64,000 nt of DNA, taken from assembly GCF_026210795.1 (NCBI RefSeq), contig NC_089436.1, positions 3,162,001-3,226,000 on the forward strand. The letters run 5' to 3'. Position numbers and translations under genes: made by a program. The notes beneath the pieces were generated by a model that was not told the origin of the DNA, ran no database searches, and worked only from the letters and a program-made list of their open reading frames with translations. Below, in pieces: positions 10,466 through 23,169 of the stretch (position 1 is the first letter of the stretch; every line of letters begins with the position of its first letter). Source of the DNA: Rhizophagus irregularis (Eukaryota > Glomeromycota > Glomeromycetes > Glomerales > Glomeraceae).

Positions 10466-13400
10466 TTATTTTTTCTGAATTAAAAGAACATCTAAATTTG
10501 CCTGAACATCTAAACATCCATTTTCTAAAGCTTTCTTATACCAATAAATAGCATTTTCTATATTTTTATCAGTTCCTTTACCTCTCTCATATAAATATGC
10601 AAGACTTTTTTGTGCATTAAGATCCCCCTCTGTTGCAGCCATTTTGTATGAATTAAATGCTTTTTCTTTATTCATATCTATACCAATTCCATTTTCATAA
10701 AAGTATCCAAGTTTATATTGAGCATCAATAAATCCTTGATTTGCTGATTTTTTATAAAATTCAAATGCTCTTATATGGTTTTCACAAATACCCTTACCTA
10801 ATTCATAAAAATTACCTAACTTAAATAATGCAAATCCGTTGTCATTTTCAGCAGCTTTATGATACCAATAATTAACTTTATCTAAGTCGTTCAATAATTC
10901 CTCATCATTTTCAATAATATCAACTTCAATATAACCGCCAGATGCTTCATTATATAATTCAAATCCTTTTTCCTCATCAACTTCAGTTCCAATACCATTT
11001 ACATGGCAATATCCAAGTTGAAATTTTGAATCTATATCTCCACCTTCAGCTGATCTCCTATAATATTCAAATGCTTTAATTACATCCTTATCTGCTACAC
11101 CATTTCCTAATTCATAACATTCACCTATGTTATATAATGCTACTTTATTTCCATTTTCTGCCGCTTTATTATACCAATAAAAAGCTTTTTCTAAATCCTT
11201 TTCAGTTCCTTCACCATTTTCATACATAATCCCTAAGTTATTTTGTGCAGAACAATTTCCTCCTTCAGCTGCTACTTTAAAAAATTCAAATGCTTTGGCT
11301 TCATTTTTTTCAACACCTCTTCCATTTTTATAACAATTGCCTAAATTACATTGTGCTACTTTATCTCCATCTTCTGCCGCTTCATTATACCAATAAAAAG
11401 CTTTATCTAAATCATTTTCAGTTCCTTCCCCATTTTCATACATAAGCCCTAAGTTATTTTGTGCAGAACAATTTCCTTCTTCGGCTGCTATTTTAAAAAA
11501 TTCAAATGCTTTTGTTTTATTTACTTCAGTTCCAACTCCTTTATAATAACAATATCCAAGTTTAACTTGTACATGTAAATAATCTTGTTTAGCTGATTCC
11601 TCATAATATTCAAATGCTTTAATTACATCCTTATTTACTACACCATTTCCTAATTCATAACATTCACCTATATTGTATAATGCTACTTTATCTCCATCTT
11701 CTGCCGCTTCATTATACCAATAAAAAGCTTTTTCTAAATCTTTTTCAGTTCCTTCACCATTTTCATACATAAGCCCTAAGTTATTTTGTGCAAACCAATT
11801 TCCTTCTTCAGCCGCTATTTTAAAAAATTCAAATGCTTTTGTTTTATTTACTTCAGTTCCAACTCCTTTATAATAACAATATCCAAGTTTAATTTGTGCA
11901 TGTAAATATTCTTGTTTAGCTGATTCCTCATAATATTCAAATGCTTTAATTACATCCTTATTTACTACACCATTTCCTAATTCATAACATTCACCAACAT
12001 TATATAATGCTACTTTATCTCCATTTTCTGCCGCTTCATTATACCAATAAAAAGCTTTTTCTAAATCTTTTTCAGTTCCTTCACCATTTTCATACATAAG
12101 CCCTAAGTTAATTTGTGCAAAACAATTCCCTTCTTCAGCTGCTATTTCATATAATTCAAATGCTTTTGTTTGATTTTTTTCAACACCTCTTCCATTTATA
12201 TAACAATTGCCTAAATTATATTGTGCTACTTTATAGCCAGTTTCTGCCGCTTTATTATACCAATAAAAAGCTTTTTCCAAATTCTTTTCAGTTCCTTCAC
12301 CATATTGATATAAGAATCCTAAATTATTTTGTGCAAAACTATTTCCTCCTTCAGCTGCTATCTTATATAATTCAAATGCTTTTGTTTTATTTACTTCAGT
12401 TCCAACTCCTATATTGTAACAATTTCCAAGTTCATATTTTAAGCTCATATTTATACCCTCAGCAAATATTTTTGAATATTCAAATTCTTTTTGCTTATTA
12501 ATTTTAATTTCTTTTTTACCAGACACAAAATATTTAGTAGCTAGTTTGTTAAATAATTCAAATGCTTTGTTTTCATCTTTATCTACTCCTTTTCCATATA
12601 TGTAATATTCTCCTAATAAATATTGTGCATCACTATAACCTTTTTCAGCTATTATCTTTGCTAATTCAAATGCTTTTATACTATCCACTTCAGTTCCATA
12701 TCCAAAATCGTAACAATAGATTAGTTGAGATTGTGCATTTATATATCCTTGTTCAGCAGATTTCTTATATAATTCAAAAGACTTTCTTAAATCTTTTCTT
12801 ACACCATCTCCTAATTGATAGCATCCACCTAAATTAAACTGTGCAAATTTACATCCATTTTCTGCTGCTTTTTGTAAATAATAGAATGATTTTTCATAAT
12901 TTGTTCTTAGTAATATTTTTCCAATACAATAAAATCCAAATTGACTCAAATTTTTATTAAATAATATTTTATAAAATTTAATTTTTTTAGATTTGTTTAT
13001 TTCAACTCTCACTTTTACATTATAATACTTTTTAAGAATATTTTTTGCTATTATGTTTCCATTATTTGTTGCTTTTTCATACCAACATTTGGCTTGTATT
13101 TTATCTAATTTTGTTCCAATTCCATAATAAAAACAATTACCAACTTGTAATTGAGCATCAGCATTTTCTTGTTTAGCTAAGTTTTTATAATATTTAAATG
13201 CTATGCCTTTATCTTTTTCAACTCCTTTTCCTAATCTATAACAATGTGCAAGATAAAGTTTTGCAGTGCTATTTCCATTTTTAGCTGCTGTATTATACCA
13301 ATAAAATGATTTTTTTTCATTTTCTACAATTCCAATACCAAATTCATAACAATTTCCTAAATAAAATTGCCCAACAATACTTCCATTTTTAGCAGATTTT

Positions 13401-13805
13401 TGATACCAATAAAATGCCAACTTTTTATCTTTTTTAGTCCCATATCCATCATAATAACATTTAGCAAGATATACTTGTGCAATTGGATAATTATCATCTG
13501 CTGATTGTGAAAATAATTCAAATGCTCTACTGACATTTTCATCTACACCAATATTATAATAATAAAATAATCCAAGGAACCAAATATACTGTGTTTTATC
13601 TTGATTTTTTAATAACCATTTTATAAGTTGATCTGTAGCTTGATTTATTTGTAATATATGTTTGCTTATTAATTGTTGAGCGTGATCAAACGTAGTGCCT
13701 TTATCATGTTTCTCAATAGCATATGCAATTATCTTATCTAAATTAAGAAATTCAATAAAATCGTTTGATGATTGTGTTACTTGATTTACTTGTTCTGTTA
13801 CACTT
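10466..13805 (-). pseudogene. SLR half of a kinase-SLR gene, cut off by a transposon
   Basis: An open frame of about 1,110 codons that lines up with the C-terminal two thirds of the intact paralogue (43.7-46.9 kb): the linker with [14 protein letters not shown] and KWLLKNQDK, then about 27 Sel1-like repeats ending ALENGCLDVQANLD. The frame is open up to the element boundary at 13805 and is closed there by a TAA formed at the junction. No ATG lies near the 5' end: the TTG at 13418-13420 is not a credible eukaryotic start, and the first internal Met is several hundred codons in. Hence an orphan unless the element drives a chimeric transcript. A 327-bp unit (109 codons) is repeated around 11.3-12.1 kb, a different expansion from the paralogue. 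Confidence 0.85.
13789..13805. repeat. left 17-bp target-site duplication
   Basis: CTTGTTCTGTTACACTT, repeated exactly at 17894-17910 on the other side of the fold-back element. The uninterrupted paralogue at 43711-43760 has the corresponding single-copy site (GCAAGTACATCAGAACAAG on its sense strand), confirming that this is duplicated host sequence. Confidence 0.9.
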
Positions 13806-14508
13806 TACGGTGTACCGTTTGGATGAAAAGTGCCAAAATTTCGAAAAATTGATTTTTCGAATTTTTGAATTTTAAAATCTCCTTATAAGGAGATTCTCCT
13901 TATAAGGAAAATCTCCTTTTATGGCAATGTAACGTTACACAAATGTCCAAATAAAGAAGTTTGTATTACCAAATTTCCTTTTTTGGACGTTTTGTGTAAC
14001 GTAGATCTATCCTATAAAAGGAAAATTTCCTTATAAGGCGATTTTAAAAGTTCAAAATTTCAAAATTTCGAAATTTCAAAAAAAAATTACCATAAAAGGA
14101 AATTTTTTTTAAGATTTTTGAAATTTCGAAATTTCGAAATTTTGAATTTGAAAATCGCCTTTTAAGGAAATTTTCCTTTTATGTAAGGGATCTACGTCGC
14201 ACAATATTTAATTTATAGTGCCAGCCAGAATTATAATCTCCTTATACAGAAATTTTGTTTAAAAATATTTTTTTAACAAATCTGGTGGCTAAACTATTTA
14301 CCCGAATTCCGAAATCATGTGTTAATATTTATTTTTACCAAAAATTGGAGTAATCCTGGCCGGATTTAAGAAAAATATTAATGTAACGTTACACAAATTT
14401 CCAAAAAAGGAAATTTTGCTTCTTGCAAAAAATTGGAAATTTGGTTTCACAAATACTCCAAAAAAGGAAATTTACATGGCGATCACTTAATTCCGGCCAG
14501 CATTATAA
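13806..14508 (+). repeat. left long inverted arm of the fold-back element
   Basis: Pairs with 17121-17893 read in reverse. Contains CCTTATAAGGAGATT repeats, the palindrome TGTAACGTTACA and the CCGGCCAGCATTATA inner boundary. The right arm holds an extra stretch around 17300-17390, explaining the length difference. Confidence 0.85.
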
Positions 14509-15350
14509 ATTTTTTATATTCTTTATTAATTAAAAAAAATTTAATTTTTTTTAATAAACTTTTAATTTTTTTTTAATGATCTATATATACTTTATTAATA
14601 TTAAGTTCATATACCATATAAACAAATTATCATAAGCTATATCCATCCAATAGAATGCAATCATCAAAATAATAAACTTTTAATAAACTTTAACTTTTTA
14701 ATTTTTTTTAATAATAATAATAATTATTATTATTATTATTAGCATTATATTAATTTTTTAATTATGCAAAATAATTATCAATTTTACCAATGGCTGGTAT
14801 CTTCTAATATTTGTATTTGAATAATACATATTTTTAATGAAGAAAAAGCAATATATGATAAAATTTATATTAATAAAATTTTTAATAATTTTTATTTTTT
14901 TTTGTTTTTTTATCAAATTTTCAATTATACAAAATAAATATTTATATTTAAGTGATGTATTAAATATGTTTTTAATGAAAAGAAAACAATATATAATGAA
15001 TTTATTTAATATTCTTTTTAATAAATTTTTTTATAATTTTTATATTTTTATTTTTTAATTTTTCTTAAAAAACTTTTTAACTTTTTTCTTAATAAACTTT
15101 TTAATTTTTTTTTGTTTTTTTTGTCAAATTATTTTCAATTATACAAAATGATTATCAATTTTACTAATGACTAGCATTTTCCAATATTTGTATTTAAACG
15201 ATATATTAATATTTTTAATAGTGAGAAAGCAATATATGATTAATATTCTTTTTAAATAATTTTTAATAAATTACAATAAACTTTTTTTATAAACTTTTTA
15301 ATTTTTCTTAATGAACATTTTAATTTTTTTTTTTATCAAATTTTCAATTA

Positions 15351-15507
15351 CAATCAACCCTTGTTATAACGAACCCTAGATTCCAGACCTCAACTTCACT
15401 ATATAGTTATAGTGAAGATTTTAAGAAAATTTAATTGGTTAATTCATTATAACAAGGGGAAATTTATTATAGTTGTCTGAAAAATTCACTATATCAAGGG
15501 TTGACTG
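15351..15507. mobile_element. nested Tc1/mariner-like MITE
   Basis: TIRs CAATCAACCCTTGTTATA and, inward from the right, CAGTCAACCCTTGATATA, flanked by TA at 15349-15350 and 15508-15509. Empty versions of the target (CAATTATACAAAAT) occur at about 14925, 15135, 15775 and 16020 within the same element, so it inserted after the internal repeats had formed. Confidence 0.8.
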
Positions 15508-17120
15508 TATACAAAATAATTATCAATTTTACTAATAGCTAGCATTTTCCAATATCTGTATTTAAGCGATATATTAATGTTTTTAATGAAAAGAAAGCAA
15601 TATATAATAAAACTTATATAATATTTTTTTTAAATAATTTTTATATTTTTTTTAATAAATTATAATAAACTTTTTTTATAAACTTTTTAATTTTTCTTAA
15701 TAAACATTTTAATTTTTTTTTAATAAGCTTTTTAATTTTTTTAATAAACATTTTAATTTTTTTTTTAACAAATTTTTAATTATACAAAATAATTATTAAT
15801 TTTACTAATGGCTTAATATTTGTATTTAAGTAATATATTAAATATGTTTTTAATAAAAAGAAAACAATATATACAATATATAATGAACTTATTTAATATT
15901 CTTTTTAATAAATTTTTTTATAATTATTATATTTTATCTTTTAATTTTTCTTAAAAAACTTTTTAACTTTTTTCTTAATAAACTTTTTAATTTTTTTTTG
16001 TTTTTTTTGTCAAATTATTTTCAATTATACAAAATGATTTTCAATTTTACTAATGGCTAGCATTTTCCAATATCTGTATTTAAGCAATATATTAATATTT
16101 TTAATAAAGAAAAAGCAATATATGATAAAACTTATATAATATTCTTTTTAATAAATTGTTTTAATAAATATTCTTTTTTTTATAAATTAAAATTAATATA
16201 AATTTGAAATCATAAAATAAGCATATCTTAATCTGTTTTATAAGTTTACTTAAAGAAAAAAAATAGTTTTTAAATACTATTTTTAACTTTATATTTAAAC
16301 GAAGATTTTGCTAATTATATCCAAAAATAGAAAAACAAGAAAATGGCATTTAAAACCTCATTTTGTATTTTAAGTAAACTTATAGAGCAGATTAAAATAG
16401 TACATTTAATATATTGTATATGTTTAAAAGATTGTATTATTTTATATATATGGTGAAAATTTTATTTAGAAAAAAATTTTTTTTTGAAATTATATAATTT
16501 ACTTCTACTTTAGACATTTTTCAAAAAGGAAAGTGTAATGCATTATATATGTAATGAATAAATTTACTTATAATAAAATAATATAAAAAGGATATTAAAG
16601 GCAAATATTGGAGAGACTTATTGGAAAAAATATAAAAAATTTATTAAAAAAAAAATTTTATTAATTTGCATTTTAGGTAAAATTATCTAAAATAAAATTT
16701 AGCAGTTTAAACAATTGTTAAAATTTAGCCTACAACATTACCACTAGCTAATAATAAATAATAACAGATTAATTATTGAAAATAAAAAATAGAAAGTATA
16801 ATGTCTGTAATAAATAGCTTTTTTAGTATTATTACAAAATTTTTCTTATATAATCATAGCAAAAATTTATCACCTTATATAATAAATACTTTAAATACTC
16901 TTCACATTTCCATTTTTATAAGTATTCTAAAAACAGAATTTTTTCAGTAATTAAAATCTATTTATTATGATCTTATTTATCATATGGTTCATAATGTTAG
17001 CCAAAAAATCATGAAAAAAAAAATTTTGTAGTAATACTACTAATAAATTAAATAAAAATTAAAGAATATAAAAGAATATTAAAAAGAATATTAAAAAAAT
17101 TATCACACTATAATTAAGCT

Positions 17121-17893
17121 ATAATGCTGGCCGGAATTAAGTGATCGCCATATAAATTTCCTTTTTTGGAGTATTTGTGAAACCAAATTTCCAATTTTTG
17201 CGAGAAGTAAAATTTCCTTTTTTGGAAATTTGTGTAACGTTACATTAATAATTTTCTTAAATCCGCCCAGGATTACTCCAATTTTTGGTAGAAATTAAAT
17301 ATTTCCTTTTTTGAAAAATTGATCACAAGTAATTGTAAAATTAATAAAATCAATTATAATTCCGGCCAGAATTACAATTACATGATTTCGGAATTCGGGT
17401 AAATAGTTTAGCCACCAGATTTGTTAAAAAAATATTTTTAAACAAAATTTCCGTATAAGGAGATTATAATTCTGGCTGGCACTATAAATTAAATATTGTG
17501 CAACGTAGATCCCTTACATAAAAGGAAAATTTCCTTAAAAGGTGATTTTCAAATTCAAAATTTCGAAATTTCAAAATTTCAAAAATCTTAAAAAAATTCC
17601 CTTTTATGGTAATTTTTTTTTGAAATTTCGAAATTTTGAAATTTTGAACTTTTAAAATCGCCTTATAAGGAAATTTTCCTTTTATAGGATAGATCTACGT
17701 TACACAAAACGTCCAAAAAAGGAAATTTGGTAACACTAACTTCCTTATTTGGACATTTGTGTAACGTTACATTGCCATAAAAGGAGATTTTCCTTATAAG
17801 GAGAATCTCCTTATAAGGAGATTTTGAAAATTCAAAAATCGAAAAATCAATTTTTCGAAATTTTGGCACTTTTCGTTCAAACGGTACACCGTA
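17121..17893 (-). repeat. right long inverted arm of the fold-back element
   Basis: Reverse-complement partner of 13806-14508. Ends in ACGGTACACCGTA at 17893, directly followed by the second 17-bp target copy. Confidence 0.85.
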
Positions 17894-19374
17894 CTTGTTC
17901 TGTTACACTTGCATTTGATGGATTTTCATATTTTTGACTCGAAACCGTTCTATTTTCATATTCTGTTATAATATTTGATTCATCTTTTGATATTATTATT
18001 TCATTAATTGAATCTTTGATTTCCTTGTTTGAATCAGATGATATATTTAGTTCATCATTTGATATTAATTCATTATATAAATATATAGTTTCTTTAGTAA
18101 ATTCCGGATTTATTTCATATTCCATTGAATGGATTTCTTTTTTTTCATAAATATGATTAATTATTGTACCTATTTCAACATGAGAGATTAATGATTCAAG
18201 AGTTGAAACAATTTCCTGTATATTTGGGCGTTTATTCGGTTCATCTCTCCAGCATTCTAACCAATTTTAAAAAAAATAAATTAAATGTTCTTATAAAAAT
18301 AAAATATAAAAATTTAATTGATTATTACATTACCCGTATATAAGTTACTATATTTATCAGATGTTCCATCAATAATTTCTTCTCGTTTACCATTTAATAT
18401 AGATAAAATTAAATTTGCACCATGATCAACTTTATAAAAAGGCTTATACCCACTTGATATTTGCCACAATAAAACTCCAATGCTATACACATCAGAATTT
18501 TTTTTTAATTCATAGTTTTGATCGTTAAACTTTTTCGGATCTATATAAGGTATTGCACCAAGAATTTTTGACGCATCGCTTGACGACGCTTCAACAATTT
18601 TTTTTGACAAACCGAAGTCTGCTAATTTAATACTTTTTTGATGTATGAGTATATTATTTCCATGCTTTAATTATAAATAAGAAAATTATATTAATCTTTT
18701 ATAATAAACTACGATAAATCGAAATAGAATAAGAAAATTCTTAATACCAAATCACGATGAATAATATCTTCTTCATGTAAAAATTCTACAGCACTAGCCA
18801 GTTGCGACGCTAATTGATATTTGTCCGTCCAATCGAGTTCACTAAAATGCTCGTTTAAATACGTATTTAATGTGCCGTTATTAGCGTATTCCATTACAAA
18901 AGAGTACTTTTGGGTTGCGTCTAAATAAAAAAACAATTTTAATAACAAGAAAAAAGACTTTATTGTATAATATATAACATTTGTTTAATACTTACCGAGT
19001 TCTACCTTTGTGATTCCATATAACCGTATTATATTTTCATGATAATCAACACTTCGGTGTAATTTTAACTAAAAGTATGATTTTAATTTTTTTTTTATTT
19101 AACTTTTCGGATAATAACTGTAAAAAAATATACGTACCTCTTTTATAACTTCTCTGAGAGTTTGTTTATCGTTATTATTAATAAAAGATTTCAAGGCGAA
19201 AAAACGATTAGAGCTTTTCCAATTAACACGATAAACAATCCCGTACGAACCACTTCCTATCGGTTGAATATTTTTGAAGTCTGAATATTCATATAGTTTG
19301 ATGTTTTCATCATCAATTGATCTCTCTAACCAGTTTATATAGTAATTTAAATCTTTTTTGGTATCTTTTGACAT
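17877..19374 (-). pseudogene. kinase half of the split kinase-SLR gene (truncated kinase, about 397 aa)
   Basis: ATG at 19374. Exons 19138-19374, 18996-19068, 18748-18920, 18334-18664 and 18256 down to 17877, all with GT-AG introns matching the intact paralogue in phase and size (73- and 173-nt exons are identical in length). The kinase is complete by motif: GSGSYGIVY, Ala-Leu-Lys, HRDL, LADFG, then [14 protein letters not shown], so it is TKL-like and probably active. After a Ser/Glu/Asn-rich linker the frame enters the right arm of the element and stops after the residues RCTV at 17877. The fossil gene would have encoded about 1,499 residues. If transcribed, it now yields a kinase without its SLR scaffold; whether it is a functional truncated kinase or a dead locus cannot be told from sequence. 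Confidence 0.85.
17894..17910. repeat. right 17-bp target-site duplication
   Basis: Exact copy of 13789-13805; it is still part of the reading frame of the kinase half (codons around NASVTEQV). Confidence 0.9.
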
Positions 19375-19649
19375 TTTTTTCTTAAAGGGTTTTAAAAATA
19401 TATCTAAAAAGTTTTAAAAATAAACCCAAAACTGCTAATTAAATTATACGTCTTGTTTCCTAATTTTAGGTTACCTTTTTTCATTCACAAAATTAATTTT
19501 GTAACAGACCATCTTTGCCATATTTAGTTAATTTAGTTAATTATTAGTCCGGGCAATTTCCAAATTTGATCGGTGACAATCTCACCTTTTTTGTCTATGC
19601 CGATTAAGAAGAATGTCGATCAGAACATTCTATATGTAACATCAGGTGG

Positions 19650-19873
19650 TAGTGCTTCGATCCGGATGAAAACTTGAATATTTTCATGTGACGATTATGG
19701 CTGAGAAAGATTATGAATTTCAGATTTAAACAGACTATAATTTAAACCAACATTAAAGTATTATTATCCCAAAAATTTATACTAATTCTGGCCAAACTCA
19801 TAGTGCCAGCGAAATTTAATGAAATTCAATCCGGATGAAAATCCGGATAAAACCGCTACGGATCGAAGCACTA
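19650..19873. mobile_element. hAT-type MITE, 224 bp
   Basis: Starts TAGTGCTTCGATCCGGAT and ends with the inverse ATCGAAGCACTA. Flanked by a perfect 8-bp duplication TCAGGTGG (19642-19649, 19874-19881). The TAGTG terminus and 8-bp duplication fit hAT elements. Subterminal ATCCGGAT motifs recur. Same family as 30499-31596. Confidence 0.8.
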
Positions 19874-19881
19874 TCAGGTGG

Positions 19882-21737
19882 ACATTGAAATATGAAAATT
19901 TTTTTTAATAAAAATTATAACATCGTAAAAATATTGCATTATTTCTTAATTCTTAATTCAGTAGCTATTATGATTTTTTTCTTTACTACATACATTGTGT
20001 TTAAAATAGTATTGCAAAATAAGATAATAATTCTTAAAAAAAAAAATAATAATAAGACTAAAAAAATAAAAAAAATATAACGGGACATATATTAAGATTA
20101 AAAAAGTAGTTCGTTAAACCTTTTTATAGTTAGTATAAGAACGTATTATTTAGTAGCTTTATACCTTTAAAGTAGAGTTGATTATAAAAAAGTCATTGCT
20201 GATTATAAAATTACGCACCTTATATTTGTTTTCATTGTTAAATGTTTAATTGTAAAAAAATTTTTCATCAATCGATGAAAATAATTGTCCAGACTGAATT
20301 CTTATACGAATTTCCGACACGTGATGATGTACGTACGACAATAAAGCCTTCCTAGTTTTTTTTTGACAATTTCTAAATACCTAAACAAATTATAATATAA
20401 ATTATATCATGTGTCCATTGTGAAAAAAATTAAATTTATTACAAAGTTGAAACGTTTAATAACTGTATTTTCACTCGTTCTGATGGTGATTGTTTGTTAA
20501 ATTTTGATTAAATACCTAATAATTATCTTCGGTTTAATATTTCACGCAAATAATTAATTTTTGTGTTTATTTCTCTAAAATGATAAAATATTTGCTTCAA
20601 ATTTTCTCTAGGCAATAATTTAACTTCTTCATAATATCAAAGCTTAAAAAAAAATTAGTATATTGTAAGGCAAATAATATAATTAAATCTTACTCTTTAA
20701 TGCTTCATTTTTCCCATCAATAATACCATAGGTGTACTTGCTTTTCTAAGGACTAAGTTCACTGTAAGTTGATATACTAATTAATAAACCAGCTTCTATA
20801 TAAACAGTTAATAACGATAACGATATAACATCTAATAAATCATATATAATTATTTGCGCGCTTATAATTCAAAAATTACTTGCACCATCGGGAATGTAAT
20901 GAGATAAAAAAAAATAATTCTGCATAGCCTTGAAAAATCATATTATAAGAATATAATATATTGTGAAACTATATTGAGGGTGAATTCATCAAGACATCAA
21001 CGAGTCCTAAAATAAAAATAATGAAATGTATTCTTTTTTAAATTGATATTTTTAAAAGCAGCTTATCCAATTTTTATTATAACAAATTAGGTTAAAAGTT
21101 AAAATTATAACATTCTCCATCAAATCCACCAAAGTTACTTGTCTTCAAAAGGACGAAATATATATTGATTTCTTGGCATATCATATTTATCGAATAAATC
21201 AGTTTTTACAAAAAGCAACAATTATAATTTAACCAATTAAGTTTATTGAGACTGGTGTACCCGCGCCTCATTAATTTTTTGCTTACTTTACGGAATTCCA
21301 TATTTCATCGCTCAATAATTAACTTAAACTTCTTATAAAATTTGGCCAATAATGCTTGAATTTGGTTAAAAAAAATCATATTTGTAAGTAAAATTTGAAG
21401 ATACTATATCAATATCTGGAATTTTCAATTGGAGTAAAATTAATAGATTTATATATTATGTGATAACCACTAGATTTACGGTAGTTAAAATTTACGTAGA
21501 TGTGTAAATGTAACCAACACAAAAGCCAATAAATTTATACGTTACACATTATATAAATTATCTTTACCTATTCTCAAAAAACCATTAATCTATTCCTATT
21601 AAAAAAAGAAAAGAGAATGGTTAGTATCTAGGAGAAAAAACCAACACTATAGACACCATAGCACGACCTATTTACCGGGAGAGATCCAGGCCGAAATGCT
21701 AAAAAAAAAAGACAAAAGAACGGTTAATTATTAGACA
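19882..21737. other. AT-rich spacer
   Basis: No gene supported. On the minus strand about 21136-21220 a short open tail (FDKYDMPRNQYIF, then stop) may be the last codons of a decayed gene; nothing upstream confirms it. Confidence 0.3.
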
Positions 21738-21883
21738 ATTGCTAAAGCTCACCAGCGGTGATTGTCACCATACTAGCATTATGATGCACTTTTGGCCTGA
21801 ATTAAAATCTAATAAAACACTTGACTGGTATTACATCATAAATCCACCACTGGTGACCGTCACCACTGGTGATATTTAGCAAT
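21738..21883. mobile_element. hairpin MITE with CACCAGYGGTGA ends
   Basis: Left end ATTGCTAAAGCTCACCAGCGGTGA-like and right end its imperfect inverse (TCACCACTGGTGATATTTAGCAAT). A single related end recurs at about 23009-23035 (ATTGCTAAATATCACCGCTGG), a partial copy. Superfamily not assigned; target duplication not clear. Confidence 0.55.
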
Positions 21884-22090
21884 ACCCTAATTATTATATT
21901 TCAAGCATATCACGGAATCCTTTTTAAAAAAGTGGGTGTGGAGTCGTGGACGTGTAAGTGTGAGTATACTGTGTGTGAGTGATTGCTTAAGTCAACTTTA
22001 TTCTTTTTAGTGGTTTTTCTTTACCAATTATCTCACAAGTTTAAATGGTAGAGCTAATCTTATAAAGTTTCTTATAAAAGATTGGCTTCC

Positions 22091-22289
22091 ATCCCTGATA
22101 ATTATCGCCGTTTTCAAAATGATGTATTCAGTTAAATTGAATAAAAAAAAAAAGAAAACTGAAAACCGGACGAAAACCGGACGAAATATGGACAAAAAAC
22201 GGACGAAAACCGGGCGAATATTGGTATTCGAATATACAATCACAAATAAATTGCGTACACTATTTTGAAAACGGCGATAAGTCCCGATG
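22091..22289. mobile_element. short inverted-repeat element
   Basis: ATCGCCGTTTTCAAAAT at 22104-22120 is mirrored by ATTTTGAAAACGGCGAT at 22262-22278, with partial continuation outward (CCCTGAT / GTCCCGATG). The centre holds several ACCGGACGAAA-like direct repeats (22165-22215). No coding capacity. Confidence 0.5.
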
Positions 22290-22879
22290 ATGCAAGTGAC
22301 GTAATTAAGTGATGGGATCGGAAATTCTTAGAAGTCTTGGATAATAGGTGAGTTGGAGGAGAAGTAAAGGTGGTAGGTGTGGCCATGTATATACTACTGG
22401 TGAGTGAGTGATTACTTGAGATAGTTATATTCTTATAATACTTCTTGAGTAGAATGAGTTGTAGGTGATTACTTATGTAATTTTATTTCTTTCTTTAATA
22501 GATGATTTCCCTCTCAAAGTGAAGTAGCAGAGCATACACAGTAATTCAAAGTTTTAGGGTAAAGAAGAACTTATTCCTATATAATAAGATTTTGACGAAA
22601 TTAAAGTAGGTAAAACAGAATCAGGTAAATAACTATCAAGTTAATTTCTGTTGAGATTATCCCTATAAAAAATTTTTAAATGATCTGAGTTTCTTCGGAA
22701 TAAAAACTAGAAAAATGATGAGTTTTTCCGGAATTTTATATCTATAACCACTCTTTAGAATAAAATAAATAAGTTTTCCTAGAATCTTTTTTATAGGGTT
22801 AGTGAAAATGAAGTCACACAAATTTTCATTTGTTGTGTTTTGCACTTTTGCTTTTGCTACATCTATAGGTCGGGTATTG

Positions 22880-22971
22880 CTAAACATTGCCTTTACCAGC
22901 ATTAGGATGGCATTTTGGGCGGCGTCTGCCCTAATGCTGGTAAAGGCGATGATCGCCCAAGCGATGTTTAG
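22880..22971. repeat. near-perfect 92-bp hairpin
   Basis: CTAAACATTGCCTTTACCAG pairs with the inverse arm ending GCGATGTTTAG; the inner arms are CCTTTACCAGCATTAGG and CCTAATGCTGGTAAAGG. GC-rich relative to its surroundings. Shares the GGCGATGATCGCCC motif with the ends of the element at 31781-32596. Confidence 0.6.
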
Positions 22972-23169
22972 AAATTTTCTAATATGAAAATAAAATAAAC
23001 GAGAAAATTGCTAAATATCACCGCTGGTGAATCTTTATTCCTGTAGAACCGTTACGTAACGATTCTTTTTTAAATAAATAAATATTACATAACATTCTTC
23101 GTGGGAACATCATCTGAATCATTTTAATTTTTAATCAATGAACACAAATTTCATTATCTGTTTTGATGA

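Larger units (their letters stand above)
13806..17893. mobile_element. 4.1-kb fold-back transposable element inside a coding exon
   Basis: Ends are TACGGTGTACCGT on the left and its exact inverse on the right; the 12-bp terminus is itself nearly palindromic (ACGGT-GT-ACCGT). Inverted arms extend about 703 bp (13806-14508) and 773 bp (17121-17893), rich in TTTCCTTATAAGG-like and GTAACGTTAC palindromes. The interior is over 80 percent AT with degenerate repeats of GCAATATATGATAAAA at spacings of a few hundred bp and no ORF longer than 73 low-complexity codons, so it is non-autonomous. It is flanked by 17-bp direct repeats, longer than the 2-11 bp usual for TIR families. Long arms suggest a MULE/fold-back relation, but the superfamily is unresolved. 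Confidence 0.85.

Noticed and set aside
12115-12837. Plus-strand Leu/Phe-rich ORFs
   Set aside because: Antisense shadows of the SLR repeats; the periodic Tyr/Asn-rich codons open the opposite frame.
10466-13420. SLR protein of 984 aa starting at a TTG
   Set aside because: TTG is not a credible eukaryotic start, the frame continues upstream to the element, and the paralogue shows this is the back half of a longer gene.
14837-15058. 73-codon ORF inside the fold-back element
   Set aside because: Low-complexity Phe/Ile/Lys sequence from AT repeats, not a transposase.
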